Shown here in pieces: positions 34,379-46,800 of a stretch of 64,000 nucleotides of DNA. A program made the position numbers and the translations under genes. Under the pieces are notes generated by a model. It was not told where the DNA came from and made no database searches. It saw only the letters and a list, made by a program, of their open reading frames with translations. Origin of the DNA: Trichoderma breve (Eukaryota > Ascomycota > Sordariomycetes > Hypocreales > Hypocreaceae); assembly GCF_028502605.1 (NCBI RefSeq), contig NC_079234.1, positions 5,642,001 to 5,706,000 of the forward strand, read 5' to 3'. The first letter of the stretch is position 1; every line of letters begins with the position of its first letter.

Positions 34379-36989
34379 CTAGCCAATTTCTCTGATTTCC
34401 TTTGCGACGGCATTGCAAAGAGCGACTTTGACCCCAGCGCCAGTGAGGACGTGGATCCATAGCCGCTGCGTGTCGCTCAGCCTGTCGTTTGCACTCTTGA
34501 CCTCAACAAACATGGCCTCTCCTCTTGCCTTTCCTGGCTCCTTGTCTGTGCCGTCTGCTTCATTATTTTGCGCCATCCGCCAGAGAACAAGGTCCGGGAT
34601 GCCTCCACCTCTCTGTCTGTACTCCTGAGCCATCACCTTGCATAAAGCGGCTAAAGCGCTACCTTGGAAGCAGCGTACTAGTTCTGTCAAGTCCTCCACC
34701 GGGAAATCCCAATTGAGACCTATCACACTGGTTCGTCGCTCATGTTCCCGTTCCCAGACCCCACGAAGCAGCCTTTCACCCTCTCCATTGGCGATTTCGA
34801 CCAGTCGATGGTTGATCTCCGAGGTCCGAGCAGGGAAGAAGGCGTCTGTGTGCAAGTCCAGCGGACAAGTTTGAAAGGCCGTCTGGAATACGTTGGGAAT
34901 GTAGAGAAACAGGATGTCGTAGAACAAGTAAGCAAACAGGGTGCGAATAATGCCTCCCTCAGCATGGTAACCCTTCCACCCCTGTGACCGGAAGTGATTC
35001 AAGCACATCTCTTCCACGGTGCACACACCGCCAGAGTCTGAATCGTCCAACCACATGGTTCTCGTACTTGCAGCTTGGCCTCCCGGCTTCAGTGGTAGAT
35101 TTTTCTTCAATTGGACCCCTTCAACCGATAGCTCCAAGGGATCAGCAAGCCGTACATGTCCGAAATCATGCTGAAGACGTTTGGGGATACGAAGCTTCTT
35201 CTCTAATTTGACCAGTCGTTTTTGTAAGTCGTAGTGGTGTATGAGATGGCAATCGGGATCTTGAAGGCCTGTCTCACAAGTCGAGACTGCTATGGCCCTC
35301 CACCGCTTCTTTTGCTGCTCCAACTCATGGGTGGTGAGCTCCGGATCAAGGCTGGGCATGTAATGCTCTTCTAGGAGAGCCTTGCGTTGATACCAGGAGC
35401 CCCTTCGAGAAAGATGAAAGAGTCGCTGTTCTAAAAGCTCAGTCAACAGCTCATGCTCCCTGGCGTATCTCTTCAGTTTGCCAAGGACAAAGGCAGCTTT
35501 CACGATTATTCGTGTATATGAGTGGGCAGGATTGAATCTCCTGAGATAGGCACCCTCTCCCATTTCGTAGACTTGGCGCTCTTTCTCAGTTTCTTCTTCA
35601 ATCAACACCTTCCAGCGGGGGTATACCCTTTCGAAAATGCCGAGTATTTTCTGCGAACCTTTTTCATCTAGTGGCCCATTGAATTCAAGCACATTATCAA
35701 CCTCCGCTTCCATATGAATGGCCGCCTCGTATTCCAGTAAGTGAGATCGAGATGCAAATATTGTGGAAGAGCGACACACAAGGTACTCGGGAAAATTCCG
35801 CCTAGCAATCTTTGCCAGAATAATAGTCGTCAGTGACTTCTCTGTCCATTCCGTAGATCTGTAAAACACTAGGTGAACTCTCTCGAATAGTGTAAAAGTA
35901 GCAGGTGATATTCGAATACATGGACCGACAATGGCAAGGATTTTGGCCAGAAAATGTTGTTCTCGATTGGAATTCTCCCTTTTCACTTTGCGCACTGTGG
36001 AAGTAGGACGGTCTATTCCCTCAGAGGCGTTCGAATCTCTGCTGTTTTGTCTGCTAATGCCCAAAGACAGCAGCCCAGCCTGCTGCTGGCTCACCCGGCA
36101 CAAGGCTTTGATCATATCCATCTTGGTCTTCCCTTGGATCTTGGCTTCTTTAGCTAGAGCTTTGAGCTCATCAAGATACAGTAACGATGCAGCCTCTTCG
36201 ACTGTATCGAGATAGTCTTCAGAGGCATCAGCAAATGAAAACGTATTGACATCACCAGGCGTTTCCAGCTGGTTTTCTACGGGTGACTTTTCTTCATGTT
36301 CCAGAGGCAGAGTTCGGGACTCCTGGAGCGTGGCGATGGCGCTATCATGGTCCGAGATGTCGTTGAAATACCCCAAGCGAGAGGATCGATGCCATGCCGC
36401 AGTTTTCCGGAGAAACAGTCGGACGTATCTATCCTCTCCAATAAGTAGAAGAAGATTTAGCCGCCAAAGTGACTTACAAATACTGCGCCTCATAGTTCAA
36501 ACTTCTCCATTGCTTGAAAATCTCGCTCTCTTTGCTACTGAACAGGGACGATTCTTCTTCCAAGACTGTATCTAGCGCGAGGTTGAATGCATCGACATAT
36601 ATCGAGCTTCTTCCCTTGATCCATAAAGGAGCAGTCTTCACCTTCGAACTATCTTCGACAGCGTTGTTTTGGGAAGACCTGAGAGTCTCGTACTCTGTAA
36701 TTGCTTCTTCATTGGTCTCGGTGGGCGGCAGAGCATTCTCAAACTCGGTGACTCGCTCCTTGCTGCGGCGCTGGTCTGTTTCATCCGAAAATGCCTCTGC
36801 AGCAGCAACTTCTTGTGGCCTATATTCCACCAGAAGCTCACTTGGCTCTTCCGACTCTGAATCGGAGCCATTGTCCCTCTTTAACCGCTTAGACGGTCTC
36901 GAGGCAGCTGACGATGCATCACCAAGTGAGCGTCCAGCATCTCGAGTTTCAGCGTCTGCATCTGATAGCCGCTTCACGAAAGCATCCAT
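34379..36989 (-). CDS. fan1: FAN1-type structure-specific nuclease (VRR-NUC)
   Basis: Exon 1 (36478-36989) and exon 2 (34379-36428) are separated by a 49-nt intron and give 853 residues. Across the splice the sequence reads EAQYLYVRLFLRKTAAWHR, conserved in FAN1. Later come a SAP-like helix-loop-helix (LYLDELKALAKEAKIQGKTK), the repeat region, AFFPARTSEINHRL, and a C-terminal VRR-NUC domain with GGIPDLVLW (about residue 780) and FVEVKSANDRLSDTQ (about 811). The Glu, Asp and Glu-x-Lys of the nuclease site are all present. No N-terminal UBZ finger is visible, as is usual in fungi. In the family, FAN1 cuts 5' flaps and unhooks DNA interstrand crosslinks. The start at 36989 was chosen over one 30 codons upstream, which adds only an unlikely hydrophobic leader. 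Confidence 0.94.
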
Positions 36990-37260
36990 AGCAGCCCATT
37001 TCAAAAGCAAGACTCTGGCCTCTTGACAGCAAAAAAACGAAAAATGAATGCTGAAAGAATTGGATGATGTCCTGCACAAGAAGAGTGGAAGTTGACGCGG
37101 AGGCCCGTGAACAGCTAAACGCGAAGTCAGCTGACCCCTCTAAGTGCCTGTCTCCACTACAGTTACAGTTCATGTTGCTTTCTTTGAGTTGGAATGGCAG
37201 CTTCTTTTTGCCCATCGCCCAGCTTGCAAATCGACCAATTGGCGCCGGCATTCCGTAATT
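36990..37260. promoter_or_regulatory. bidirectional promoter FAN1 / SDC1
   Basis: Only 271 bp separates the divergent ATGs of the FAN1 and Sdc1 genes, so both promoters must lie here or overlap the genes. I see no clear TATA element. Confidence 0.6.
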
Positions 37261-37831
37261 ATGGCAGAGGACGATCACAAGCCCGCGGTGGATGTTCCGC
37301 AGGTGTCCATCTCCAACAATGAAGCTTCAAACCCACCCTCGCAGCAGAGCCAAGGGAACGACGTCGTCATGGCGGATGTGCCAACAGACCAAGCAGTAAG
37401 GCCGCTTCTATGATTCTGATTCTGCTCCAAGCAATGGATTTTCCGCTGCTTTTGTCGCTCTGCTGATCGACTGACCGCCACCAGTCACCGGCACCCGCTG
37501 CCTTTGCACCTAGTCCTGCTCCTGGCCGAACAGGAACTCCAGCGCATGGCTCCAGAGCGGCGTCAGCGCACCCAGATTCAGGATTCACAATGCCTTCAGA
37601 GCCGCCGTTACATGGCGATTCGACGCGGCGATACTTGAATTCAAAGGTCACGGGTGCTCTGCTGGAGGGAATGAAGCTGCTGGCCAAAGAAAAGTAGGTT
37701 CATTGCCTTGGTGGGCATCATCATTTGGAAGCTGTCACTGACAACTACCTGGCTACAGACCAGAAGACCCTTTACGAGTTTTGGGCGAGTATTTGATACA
37801 AAAATCAAGGGAGCTGGAAGGGACAGGGTAA
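37261..37831 (+). CDS. sdc1: COMPASS subunit Sdc1 / Dpy-30
   Basis: Three exons (37261-37395, 37485-37693, 37759-37831) give 138 residues. The N-terminal two thirds are disordered (MAEDDHKPAVDVPQ..., rich in Ser, Pro and Ala). The C-terminal part is a Dpy-30 helix pair: RRYLNSKVTGALLEGMKLLA followed by PEDPLRVLGEYLIQKSREL. Dpy-30/Sdc1 dimerises and binds Ash2/Bre2 in the Set1-COMPASS histone H3K4 methyltransferase. The final intron (37694-37758) splits the lysine codon just before PEDPL. Length and motif order match fungal Sdc1 proteins. Confidence 0.93.
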
Positions 37832-38119
37832 TTTGATTCAAAGCATCAGCATCATTAGATCATGGGACAAAGGCACGTTGAAGGCGTTGAGGATTTCAGA
37901 TTACAGGATCAGGGATTTTAGGATACCCAGAGCACATCTATATCAATGAGCAGTCCAATTGCTTTCGATTTGAGCATTTGACTGCCGGCTCGGTCTTTCC
38001 AGACCAACGCAGAAGAATCATAGCTCTAAATGCAGCTTTTTCATAAACGTCCCAAACTCCAAGACCTGAAAACCTCCACGACCATGACCGTAAATAACCC
38101 GTGGTCTTTTTTTCCCCGT

Positions 38120-38853
38120 TTAAGCGACAATGGTGCTGGCAGTAGCGGACTCGTACTTCCAGGTGGGGGGCAGGACACCGACGGTCTTGTAGTAACGAGC
38201 CAGACGGTGGATACGGGACTCGATGAGAATGAGGCGGAACTTGGAGTCCTTGTCCTTGCGGTTGCGCTCAAGGTGCTTGCGGACAGCGACAGCCTGGTGT
38301 TGATTCACTGTTAGTTTCACTTCACCCAAAAATCTCCGTTTTTTCAGAGAGCTGCAGAATATCTCACCTTCTTGATCAGCATGTACAGGTCCTCAGGAAT
38401 ATCGGGGGCGAGGCCTATATAGATCACTCTGTCAGTCAAGACCGCACAGAGGCACATGAGAGAGGTATCTCATGAAAAATGTATGTATATCCATGCATGC
38501 GCCGTTGGAACATGACATTCTTCATTCGCTTCAGGGTTCCGTACCGTTGGACTTGAGGATTCGCAGAATTCGGTTACCTGTAAAATTTCACATGTCAGTC
38601 AAAAGCGTTCTCCCCATTGTAGTCTTGCCAATGCCCTTGATTTCAACATACCAGTGACAACCTTGACCTGGGAGATTCCGTGGGAGTCACGCAGGACAAC
38701 ACCAATCTGGGAGGGAGTGGCACCCTTCTTGGCGAGCTTGCAGATCTGGTCGACGACCTGCTCGGGGGTGGTCTTCAGCCATGAAGGAGCGGCGCGAGAG
38801 TAGGGGACGGCGGAGGACGAAATGCCCTTGCCCTTGCTGTGAAGTCTACCCAT
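38120..38853 (-). CDS. rps13: 40S ribosomal protein uS15 (RPS13)
   Basis: Four exons (38652-38853, 38545-38577, 38368-38414, 38120-38293) give 151 residues, exactly the eukaryotic length. The start is [20 protein letters not shown] and the end is [11 protein letters not shown]. The uS15 core includes [21 protein letters not shown] and the helix [20 protein letters not shown]. The protein binds the central domain of 18S rRNA. Exon 2 is only 33 nt. Introns are 74, 130 and 74 nt; I looked for box C/D or H/ACA snoRNA signals in them and saw none that were convincing. Confidence 0.97.
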
Positions 38854-39809
38854 CTTGTCTGGTTTGGAGGTTTCTGCGGAGGATGCAAAAAAGTTGTCGA
38901 GAAGCTGGTCGCGAAGTTGCCAGAGCAAGTAACAATTTAGGTCGTGTGGGGGGAGGTATGAAATTTTCGCTTAGTTAGGGCAGAAGGCGGAAAGCGCCGT
39001 TGCTGTGACTAGTGGTCCAGCTAACCAGATTTCCGCGCTGGCACGTGACCTGATCAGGCTCTCTTTGGCTTCGATATCTCGACCCGCTATATCTTCTTTT
39101 CTCCAAAATTTTCCCTCAGAAAGACTTTTGACGCGCCGCGTCTTTCTTTTTTGGTCCGTCCTTTTCTTCTCAGCTGATTCGAAATGTTGCTAGCTGCAGC
39201 AAGAATTTGAAGAAGAAATTGATATGGCCAGCTTATAGTGCTGATATTAGGCCGTTCTGAACTGGTAAGCCATCTCTTCTTTACTCAATCTCTCAACACT
39301 GGCGATGCCTTCATGGCATGTACCTACATGATGACACGACACATTTTGTTATATTTTGGCACCTCTTATGTTAGGCTCTCCTTCGGGAAAGCCAATGAAT
39401 TAACTGGACTTCTGATCTTTTGGCGCTTCTCTTCATTATTTGCTGCAAGACACTCATGGATGAGACGTATTGCTAACATGAAGCAAATAGACATGTTATA
39501 GACCCAGCTTGTTTTTCCTTTAGCGATAGCACCGTAGTAATCTTAATGAGATTTGACATTCCATATTCGCTTACTATTGAGCCTTGATCCGTTATTCTTC
39601 GCAGCCACAACCAAGCAAAGCACACAAACGCCGTCCCTTTTTTTCTTTTCTCGTACCTGTGATTCCACGTTGGAACAAAGTACGTTTGTCATTGTATCTG
39701 CACCGCTCCGCCCTTTACCAAAGCTATCATGATTTCCCGCGGCTGCAAATGTGATTTGTCATGAGCTACCTATTAAACCGCCTCGCCCAAGTATTAATTA
39801 CAACAATTT
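38854..39809. other. RPS13 promoter and U2AF65 3' flank
   Basis: A 956-bp spacer between two minus-strand genes. The part next to 38854 should contain the ribosomal-protein promoter. The region 39200-39780 is AT-rich and probably includes the U2AF65 3' UTR. I see no gene. Confidence 0.5.
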
Positions 39810-41796
39810 ACCAAGCGCCTACTTCGAAGTTTTCCTGCCAATGGGTTAGCCTTCTTCTGCTTGGTCAGGTTGAGCAATAGGGAACAGGGAGTACAAACCT
39901 CTGGGAAATACGTTGACACTACAGTTCGGTCGGCGAACTTTCTTCCAGCAAGAGCTGTAAGAGCCTTGGTGGCGGATTCCTCAGAATCGAACTTGACGTA
40001 TATCTTGCCCACACCGGTGGATTGTCTGCTGCCGCCAGATGGTCTGGGGACTTTGAGCTCTACGACCTTGCCAAACTTGGAACACTCGTCCTGAACGTCC
40101 TCGCAAATTTCTGCATCTAGGATTAGAATACTGACATAATAAGAACAACACTCTCACATACCTTCGTAATCGTCATTGTCCAGAAGCTCTTCAGGAGTGA
40201 CCATGTTGAGAAGCTGGATGACAGAGCTTCTCTCAATGTCATTGGAGGTTTGAGAAGCGAGACCACTGATGGCAGTGATGCCCACGTCGAAGTTGGCGAC
40301 CTGTGTAGGTCCAATGCTGGCTTTTGTCACCTTAAGCTTCTTGCCGCCTACATCCATTCCGTTCAGGCTGTTCAAGGCAGGCTCATTCGCTGTGGAAGGC
40401 TCAAGATATTCAGTAAATGCGATTCCCTTTGATAACATGGTTAGCACAGATTTACGCTGACAGATCACATCCGCAAACCAAACTCGACTCACCCTAGATT
40501 CTTCGGTACTGCGATCTTTCACCAGAACAAACGCTTTGGGCTTGCCGAATGCGGCGAGCAGCTCAATGACTTGATCCTCGGAGAGGAAAGGCGGAATGTT
40601 GGTGATGCACAGCTTGTGTACGGTATCAGGCACCACGTTGGAAATGACTTCTGGGTCGTAAGGCATCTCATCTGGTAGCGCAGGCATGACATAGTCCTTG
40701 GGTCGGCGAATATTCAGCCCGTGGTTGCCACCATTGGCGGTACCATTCTGTGCATCATCGGCCTCCATGGTGATGCCATCCAATGCGAGCGCAACAGTTG
40801 CGTCAGACGCATTTCTGAACTCTAGGACGGCAAATGCCTTGTCCTGAGAAAACTGGCAGAGAACGCAAGGATCAGAGCTCTCAATGACATTCAGCCCATT
40901 AAGTTGTAGGTTGAAGAACGAAATCAGTGCGTCTTCGGTAACACCGCTTGCAACATTGGAAACGAGCAGGCGTTTTGCCTGGCGAGAGTTGCTCGCCTTG
41001 AGCCCCGCGCTGGTGACCTGGCCACCAGGTTGAGTCATGAAGGCTTGCAGCTTTGTTGGATCCATCGGTTGTTGACGAGGGGCACCTGGAAGAGGAAACA
41101 TGCCAGAAAGCTTGGCTTGCTCGGCTGTCACGAGGTCGTAACCAGGAGGCTTGATATCCCACTGCGTCAAACGTCGCTTACGCTCGAGAATGGGGATAAC
41201 GTCCGTCAAATCGGGAGTGGGCTCTCGTTTCTTCGGAGGCGACGGGCTGCGGCGTGGCTGCTCTTGCCTTGCAAACCCATCATCACCACGCCTCTCTCGC
41301 TCTCCTCGTCCTCCTCTTCGGCGATCGTCGTATCCATCTCGGTCTCGTCGGTTGGGCCTCTCGTCATCGTCACGTCGAGCATCTCGGCGGTAAGAGCCTC
41401 GGTCACGGTCCCACTCACGGTCGCCCCGACGGTCGCGCGCCGATGAGTATCTATCCTCGCGTTCCCTATCGCGGTGGCTGCGACTTGAAGAGTATGCATC
41501 GACGTCTCCCTCAGGCCGGCGATGGCCTCCACGGTGGTCTGGTGATCGAGAGCGGCGGCGATCCCTGTCTCCACGATCTCTGTGTCGGTCGCGACGGTCA
41601 TCTCTTTCGCCCCTCGAGCTCTAGAGCAAAGCAATTAGATATGGCGGGTGGAAACAGCAATTGGCATACGAACAGGATAATCTCGGTTTCTTCGCCCCCC
41701 ATCTGATTGACGCGAAACTTTGGTTAGCACAGGCGCCAATTGAGCAACGGCTGGAACGCGCGTCGTACCTCGAGATGAATAACTGTCGCCGTTCAT
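39810..41796 (-). CDS. splicing factor U2AF large subunit (U2AF65)
   Basis: Six exons (41769-41796, 41674-41702, 40493-41620, 40162-40426, 39899-40110, 39810-39836) give 562 residues. The order is: MNGDSYSSRDGGRRNRDYP, an Arg/Ser/Asp-rich region (about 20-150), a tryptophan ligand motif for the small subunit (RRLTQWDIKPPGYD, about residue 172), RRM1, RRM2 (KLCITNIPPFLSEDQVIELL) and a C-terminal UHM-type RRM ending RKFADRTVVSTYFPEENF and EVGAW. The RKF of the UHM matches the R-x-F loop that grips SF3B1. In the family, U2AF65 reads the polypyrimidine tract and recruits U2 snRNP. The ATG at 41796 opens the family-typical MNGD-SSR start. Introns 1 and 3 are each 66 nt and stop-free. Confidence 0.95.
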
Positions 41797-42167
41797 TGTT
41801 GTGGTTTCTCGTCGCCAATTCGAGCGACCGGGCAACTCCTTGAAATTGGTGATGCCGGATTCTGTGATGAAAAGGACAGTCGATGGAGTCGCCGGCAAGA
41901 TTCTTGGCCAAAAGCTCCTTTGCCAATGCTTTGCATGGAAGGCGAGGCTGGAGCTTTTTTACAAGATGGGCGCTAATCCGCTTCGGCGTTAGTGCTGGCG
42001 AGCCTGCCGGATTATCTGCGGCTAGTGCTTTAGTGACGCGCCTGAAGACCCGAAAAGTCCATAGTGGTGGCCCCTATCATATCGACGACTTACACACTAC
42101 CTGCAGATACGGTATTAACCTGTACCTGTAATTGTTTTCTTTTTCCAAATCAATAGGTTCACCAATC
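41797..42167. promoter_or_regulatory. divergent promoter U2AF65 / OGG1
   Basis: 371 bp separates the two divergent start codons. A pyrimidine run followed by CAATAG ends near 42156, just before the OGG1 ATG, and could be a 3' splice site of a 5'-UTR intron. This is unproven. Confidence 0.5.
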
Positions 42168-43547
42168 ATGGCAATGAAGCGCATTGTCGAATGGCGCAAA
42201 CTGCCAGTGAACCTCACGGAACTCTCCATTGACACGACTTTGCGGTGTGGCCAATCATTTAGGTGGCGGAAACTCAATGATGAATGGTTAGTTTCACCTC
42301 TTTGTCGCTCTTATTTATGATGAACTAAACAGAAGCAGGACATGTACCTTGCATGGGAGGATACTGTCTTTGAAGCAAGATGAAACTCATCTACATTATA
42401 AAGTGACTTGGCCAGAACACCGTGCTGAGAGTAAATCATCCGGCAAAGACGCGCCATCAGAGAAGGACGATACAGAAGACCTTCTTCGCCACTATTTCAG
42501 CTTAAACATTGATCTGGCTTCCCTGTATCAACAGTGGTCGAAGGATGATCCAAACTTTCGGAAAAAGGCACCGCAGTTTACGGGAGTTCGGATCCTGAAT
42601 CAAGATGCATGGGAGGCGTTGATATGCTTTATATGCAGCAGCAACAATAACATATCTCGAATCTCTCAAATGGTGAGTCCTCATGAGAACGATTTAAGAA
42701 GGACGACTTTCGATTAACATAACTTGAACTCTAGGTCCATAAACTTTGCAAGCATTATGGCCCGTTGATTGGCCACATAGAGGGCGAAGCCATGCACGAT
42801 TTCCCAGCCCCAGAGTCTCTAACGAAAAAGACAGTTGAGGCCCATTTAAGAGAACTTGGCTTTGGGTATCGCGCCAAGTACATCGCAGAGACGGCTCGCA
42901 TCATTGCGAAAGAAAAACCCTCGGCATGGCTAGACTCACTACGTAACCCAGATTTCCCTGCATTCAACGCCGTGGCAGTAGTGGATGCGCCGCAATCCAC
43001 CTACAAAGATGCCCAGGCTGCACTCCTCTCCCTCACTGGCGTAGGCCCAAAGGTGGCCGACTGTGTATGCTTAATGGGTCTAGGATGGGGAGAATCAGTC
43101 CCGGTAGATACACATGTTCTTCAGATTGCGCAGAGAGATTATCGCTTTGGAAAAAAGGGCCCCAAAACGATCAACAAGGTCATGTACGATGCGATTGGAG
43201 ACCATTTCAGAGGCATATGGGGTAAATATGCGGGCTGGGCTCATTCAGTCTTGTTTACAGCCGACCTGCGAGAGTTTTCAAGCCGTATCAAGGAGGAGAA
43301 AGTCAAGGAGGAGAAAGTCAAGGAGGAGAAAGTCAAGGAGGAGAAAGTCAAGGAGGAAAAGGTCGAGGAATTATCACAGAAAGAAGATGCTCCAGTCTCA
43401 AAGAAGGGGTCTCCAAGGAAGAGGAAAGCTGCTGTTGAGGTTGAGGTGGAAAGTGTAGTACTTGTGAAGGAGGAAGATACAAAAGAGGGAGTCATTCTGG
43501 AAGTAGACACGACAACCAAAAGGCGGCGAACAAGAGCCCGGCCATAA
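42168..43547 (+). CDS. ogg1: 8-oxoguanine DNA glycosylase/AP lyase OGG1
   Basis: Three exons (42168-42286, 42339-42672, 42735-43547) give 421 residues. N-terminal OGG domain: LRCGQSFRWRKLNDEW. The helix-hairpin-helix GPD core has SLTGVGPKVADCVCLMGLG with the catalytic lysine at about 257, and SVPVDTHVLQIAQRDYRF with the essential aspartate at about 276. The 19-residue spacing equals that of human Lys249/Asp268. The enzyme removes 8-oxoguanine opposite C and nicks the abasic site. The C-terminal 90 residues are an added charged tail containing five KEEKV-type repeats and basic clusters (KKGSPRKRK, KRRRTRARP) that could serve nuclear import. The intron 1 donor is GTTAGT. An ATG two codons downstream is also possible. 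Confidence 0.96.
43290..43364 (+). repeat. 15-nt coding minisatellite (x5) in OGG1
   Basis: Five tandem in-frame units of AAGGAGGAGAAAGTC encode repeated KEEKV in the OGG1 tail. The first four units are identical and the fifth differs at two third-codon positions, which indicates recent expansion. Confidence 0.95.
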
Positions 43548-43855
43548 AATCAATGATGATAATATTAATTCTTTTCTCCATCCTTCTTCTCTCTGTATTT
43601 CTAATATTTTCTTGGTCCCAAGGCTAACGTGATAACGCAACTGTCGTTGCATTGGCTGCACGTAGTGGCGCGTCGGCTGAACGTCGGAATTGCGTTGGCG
43701 GTAGACTTTTTGCCGCCTCTATGCAAAGCTTGGCCTGCAATCCCTATCTAAAATCAACAAGCTTCTCAGCAGCACACCTCCATGCGCAACGCTCTCGTTG
43801 GAACCACGGCAAACACGTTAGAACCGGGATGAAGCAGGAAGTTCGATGAGCCAAG
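43548..43855. promoter_or_regulatory. OGG1-SF3B1 spacer
   Basis: 308 bp between two plus-strand genes. It holds the OGG1 3' UTR (T-rich near 43570-43615) and the SF3B1 promoter. I see no other feature. Confidence 0.5.
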
Positions 43856-46800
43856 ATGTCTGATGCAGATTTCGAGACGATCAAGAGGCTCCAGCAGGAG
43901 CGCAACGCTGCGGCAGCCGCCTCCAAAGGCTCCCGCGCGTTGGCAGCCTCGAATCAACGCAATGACTCGACGAAGCAGCGGCTCACCGACAGCGCAGACA
44001 ACGACCTGTACGACCGACAGGAAGCCGACAAGTTTGCGGGATACCACACGTCTCTGCCAATGGGAGATGATGACGATGAGATGCAAGATGGAGACAACAC
44101 GCGTAGACTCGTTGGTCAGTACACGGCATCTCGTGAGATGATTGACGAGTTTGCCCGCGGCGATGGCGTTGAAGAAGATGATATTCTGGCTGGCAAGGGC
44201 GAGAAGAGCGGACGCATCACCGACCGTGAGACGGATTATCAGAAGCGACGGTTCAATCGCGTGCTCACGCCGACTCGAGCTGATCCCTTTGCTGAGAACC
44301 GAGCAGCTGGTGCTGCAGAGAATGGGACCAGCTATCGAGAAATCATGGAGCTGCGCGAGCTTGAACGCGAGGAGGAGCGTGTGAAGCAAGCCATCAAAGC
44401 CAAGTTGGATGATGACAGTGGCGAAGACGCAAAGCCAACACTCGCTGATCATGACAAGGAAAACGCAGAGGCGGGCTCGACGGAGGCCGTCACGTCGGTA
44501 CGCAAGCGTAAGAAGCGATGGGATGTCTCATCGGCGCCTGCTGGAGAAGAGGAAGTAAAGGAGGAGAATGGGGATGCAGTCAAGCCCAAGCGCTCCCGGT
44601 GGGATCAGACACCCTCTGTTCCGGGACCAGATGCTATGGACGCCCCCAAGAAACGCTCGCGATGGGATCAAGCGCCATCTGCAACACCCATGGGCAACCA
44701 GGGGCTTGCAACTCCCATGCATCAGTCCCAGGCAACCTCGATGCCTACGACCTTTGGAACTGACATCTCTGGACGGAACATGCCACTGAGCGACGAAGAG
44801 CTTGACCTGCTCTTGCCAGGCGAAGCCGAGGGTTACAAAGTGCTTGACCCCCCTCCTGGATATGAACCTGTTCGGGCTCCAACTCACAAGATCATGGCCA
44901 CTCCGGCACCTCAGACTGGCTTCATGATGCAGGACCCTGACCAAGTCAGACTTGGTGGAAAGCCGATGCCAGCTGAGATTCCCGGAGTGGGAGACTTGCA
45001 GTTTTTCAAGCCCGAGGACATGGCGTACTTTGGTAAGCTTACAGACGGCTCTGATGAAAACGCCCTCAGCGTGGACGAGCTCAAGGAGCGAAAGATTATG
45101 AGGCTGCTTCTCAAAATCAAGAACGGAACCCCGCCCATGCGAAAGACGGCTCTTCGACAGATTACGGACAATGCCAGGCAGTTCGGCGCCGGTGCCCTTT
45201 TTGACCAGATTCTCCCCCTGTTGATGGAAAAGTCGCTGGAAGATCAGGAGCGACATCTGCTCGTCAAGGTCATTGACCGAATTCTCTACAAGCTGGACGA
45301 CTTGGTCCGCCCTTACGTGCACAAGATCCTTGTCGTTATCGAGCCACTTTTGATTGATCAAGACTACTATGCCAGAGTCGAAGGTCGTGAGATTATTTCC
45401 AACCTCAGTAAAGCAGCAGGTCTCGCCACCATGATCAGCACAATGCGGCCGGATATCGACCATGTTGACGAGTATGTCCGTAACACGACCGCCCGAGCAT
45501 TTGCTGTTGTTGCCTCTGCCCTCGGAATTCCCGCTCTGCTGCCTTTCCTCAGAGCTGTGTGCCGAAGCAAGAAGTCTTGGCAAGCCAGGCACACTGGAGT
45601 CAAGATCGTCCAGCAGATTCCCATCCTCATGGGATGCGCGGTGCTGCCTCACCTTAAGGGTTTGGTAGACTGCATCGCCCCCAACCTGAGCGATGACCAG
45701 ACCAAAGTTAGAACCGTTACGAGTCTGGCCATTGCCGCCCTTGCTGAGGCTTCCAACCCATATGGTATCGAGAGTTTCGACGATATCCTCAACCCACTGT
45801 GGACTGGAGCCCGCAAACAACGAGGAAAGGGACTGGCTGGTTTCCTCAAGGCTGTGGGATACATCATCCCCCTCATGGACGAAGAGTACGCCAATTACTA
45901 CACTAGTCAAATCATGGAGATTCTGCTACGAGAGTTTTCCTCCCCAGACGAGGAGATGAAGAAGGTGGTGTTGAAGGTGGTGTCTCAGTGCGCAGGCACA
46001 GAAGGAGTGACAGCCGGCTACCTAAAGGAGCACGTCTTGGACGAGTTCTTCAAGAGCTTCTGGGTGCGGCGAATGGCTCTGGACAAGCGAAACTACAAGC
46101 AAGTCGTTGAGACCACAGTGGACATTGGCCAAAAGGTTGGCGTGAGTGAGATCCTGGAGAGAATTGTCAACAATCTCAAGGATGAGAGCGAGGCCTACCG
46201 AAAGATGACGGTAGAGACGGTTGAAAAGGTGGTGGCCAGTCTCGGTGCCGCAGATATCGGCGAGCGTCTCGAGGAACGCCTGATTGATGGTATCCTTCAC
46301 GCGTTTCAAGAACAGAGTGTCGAGGACATTGTTATGCTCAACGGCTTTGGTTCAGTGGTCAACGCTCTGGGAACACGCTGCAAGCCCTACCTGCCACAAA
46401 TTGTCAGCACAATCCTATGGAGACTGAATAACAAGTCCGCCACTGTCCGACAGCAAGCTGCGGATCTCATCTCTCGAATCGCCATGGTCATGAAGCAATG
46501 CGGAGAGGATGCTCTCATGGGCAAGCTGGGCATTGTCCTGTACGAGTACCTCGGAGAAGAGTATCCCGAAGTTCTCGGATCGATTCTGGGAGCTCTGCGA
46601 TCCATTGTCACGGTCGTGGGTATTTCTCAGATGCAGCCTCCTATCAAGGATTTGCTCCCTCGATTGACCCCTATTCTACGTAACCGACACGAAAAGGTGC
46701 AGGAGAACACGATTGATCTGGTGGGACGTATTGCCGACCGAGGCCCTGAGAGTGTCAATGCTCGAGAGTGGATGAGAATTTGCTTTGAGCTTCTTGATAT

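Noticed and set aside
38415..38544. 130-nt RPS13 intron as possible snoRNA host
   Set aside because: I found no box C/D pair with terminal stem and no H/ACA hinge; length alone is not evidence.
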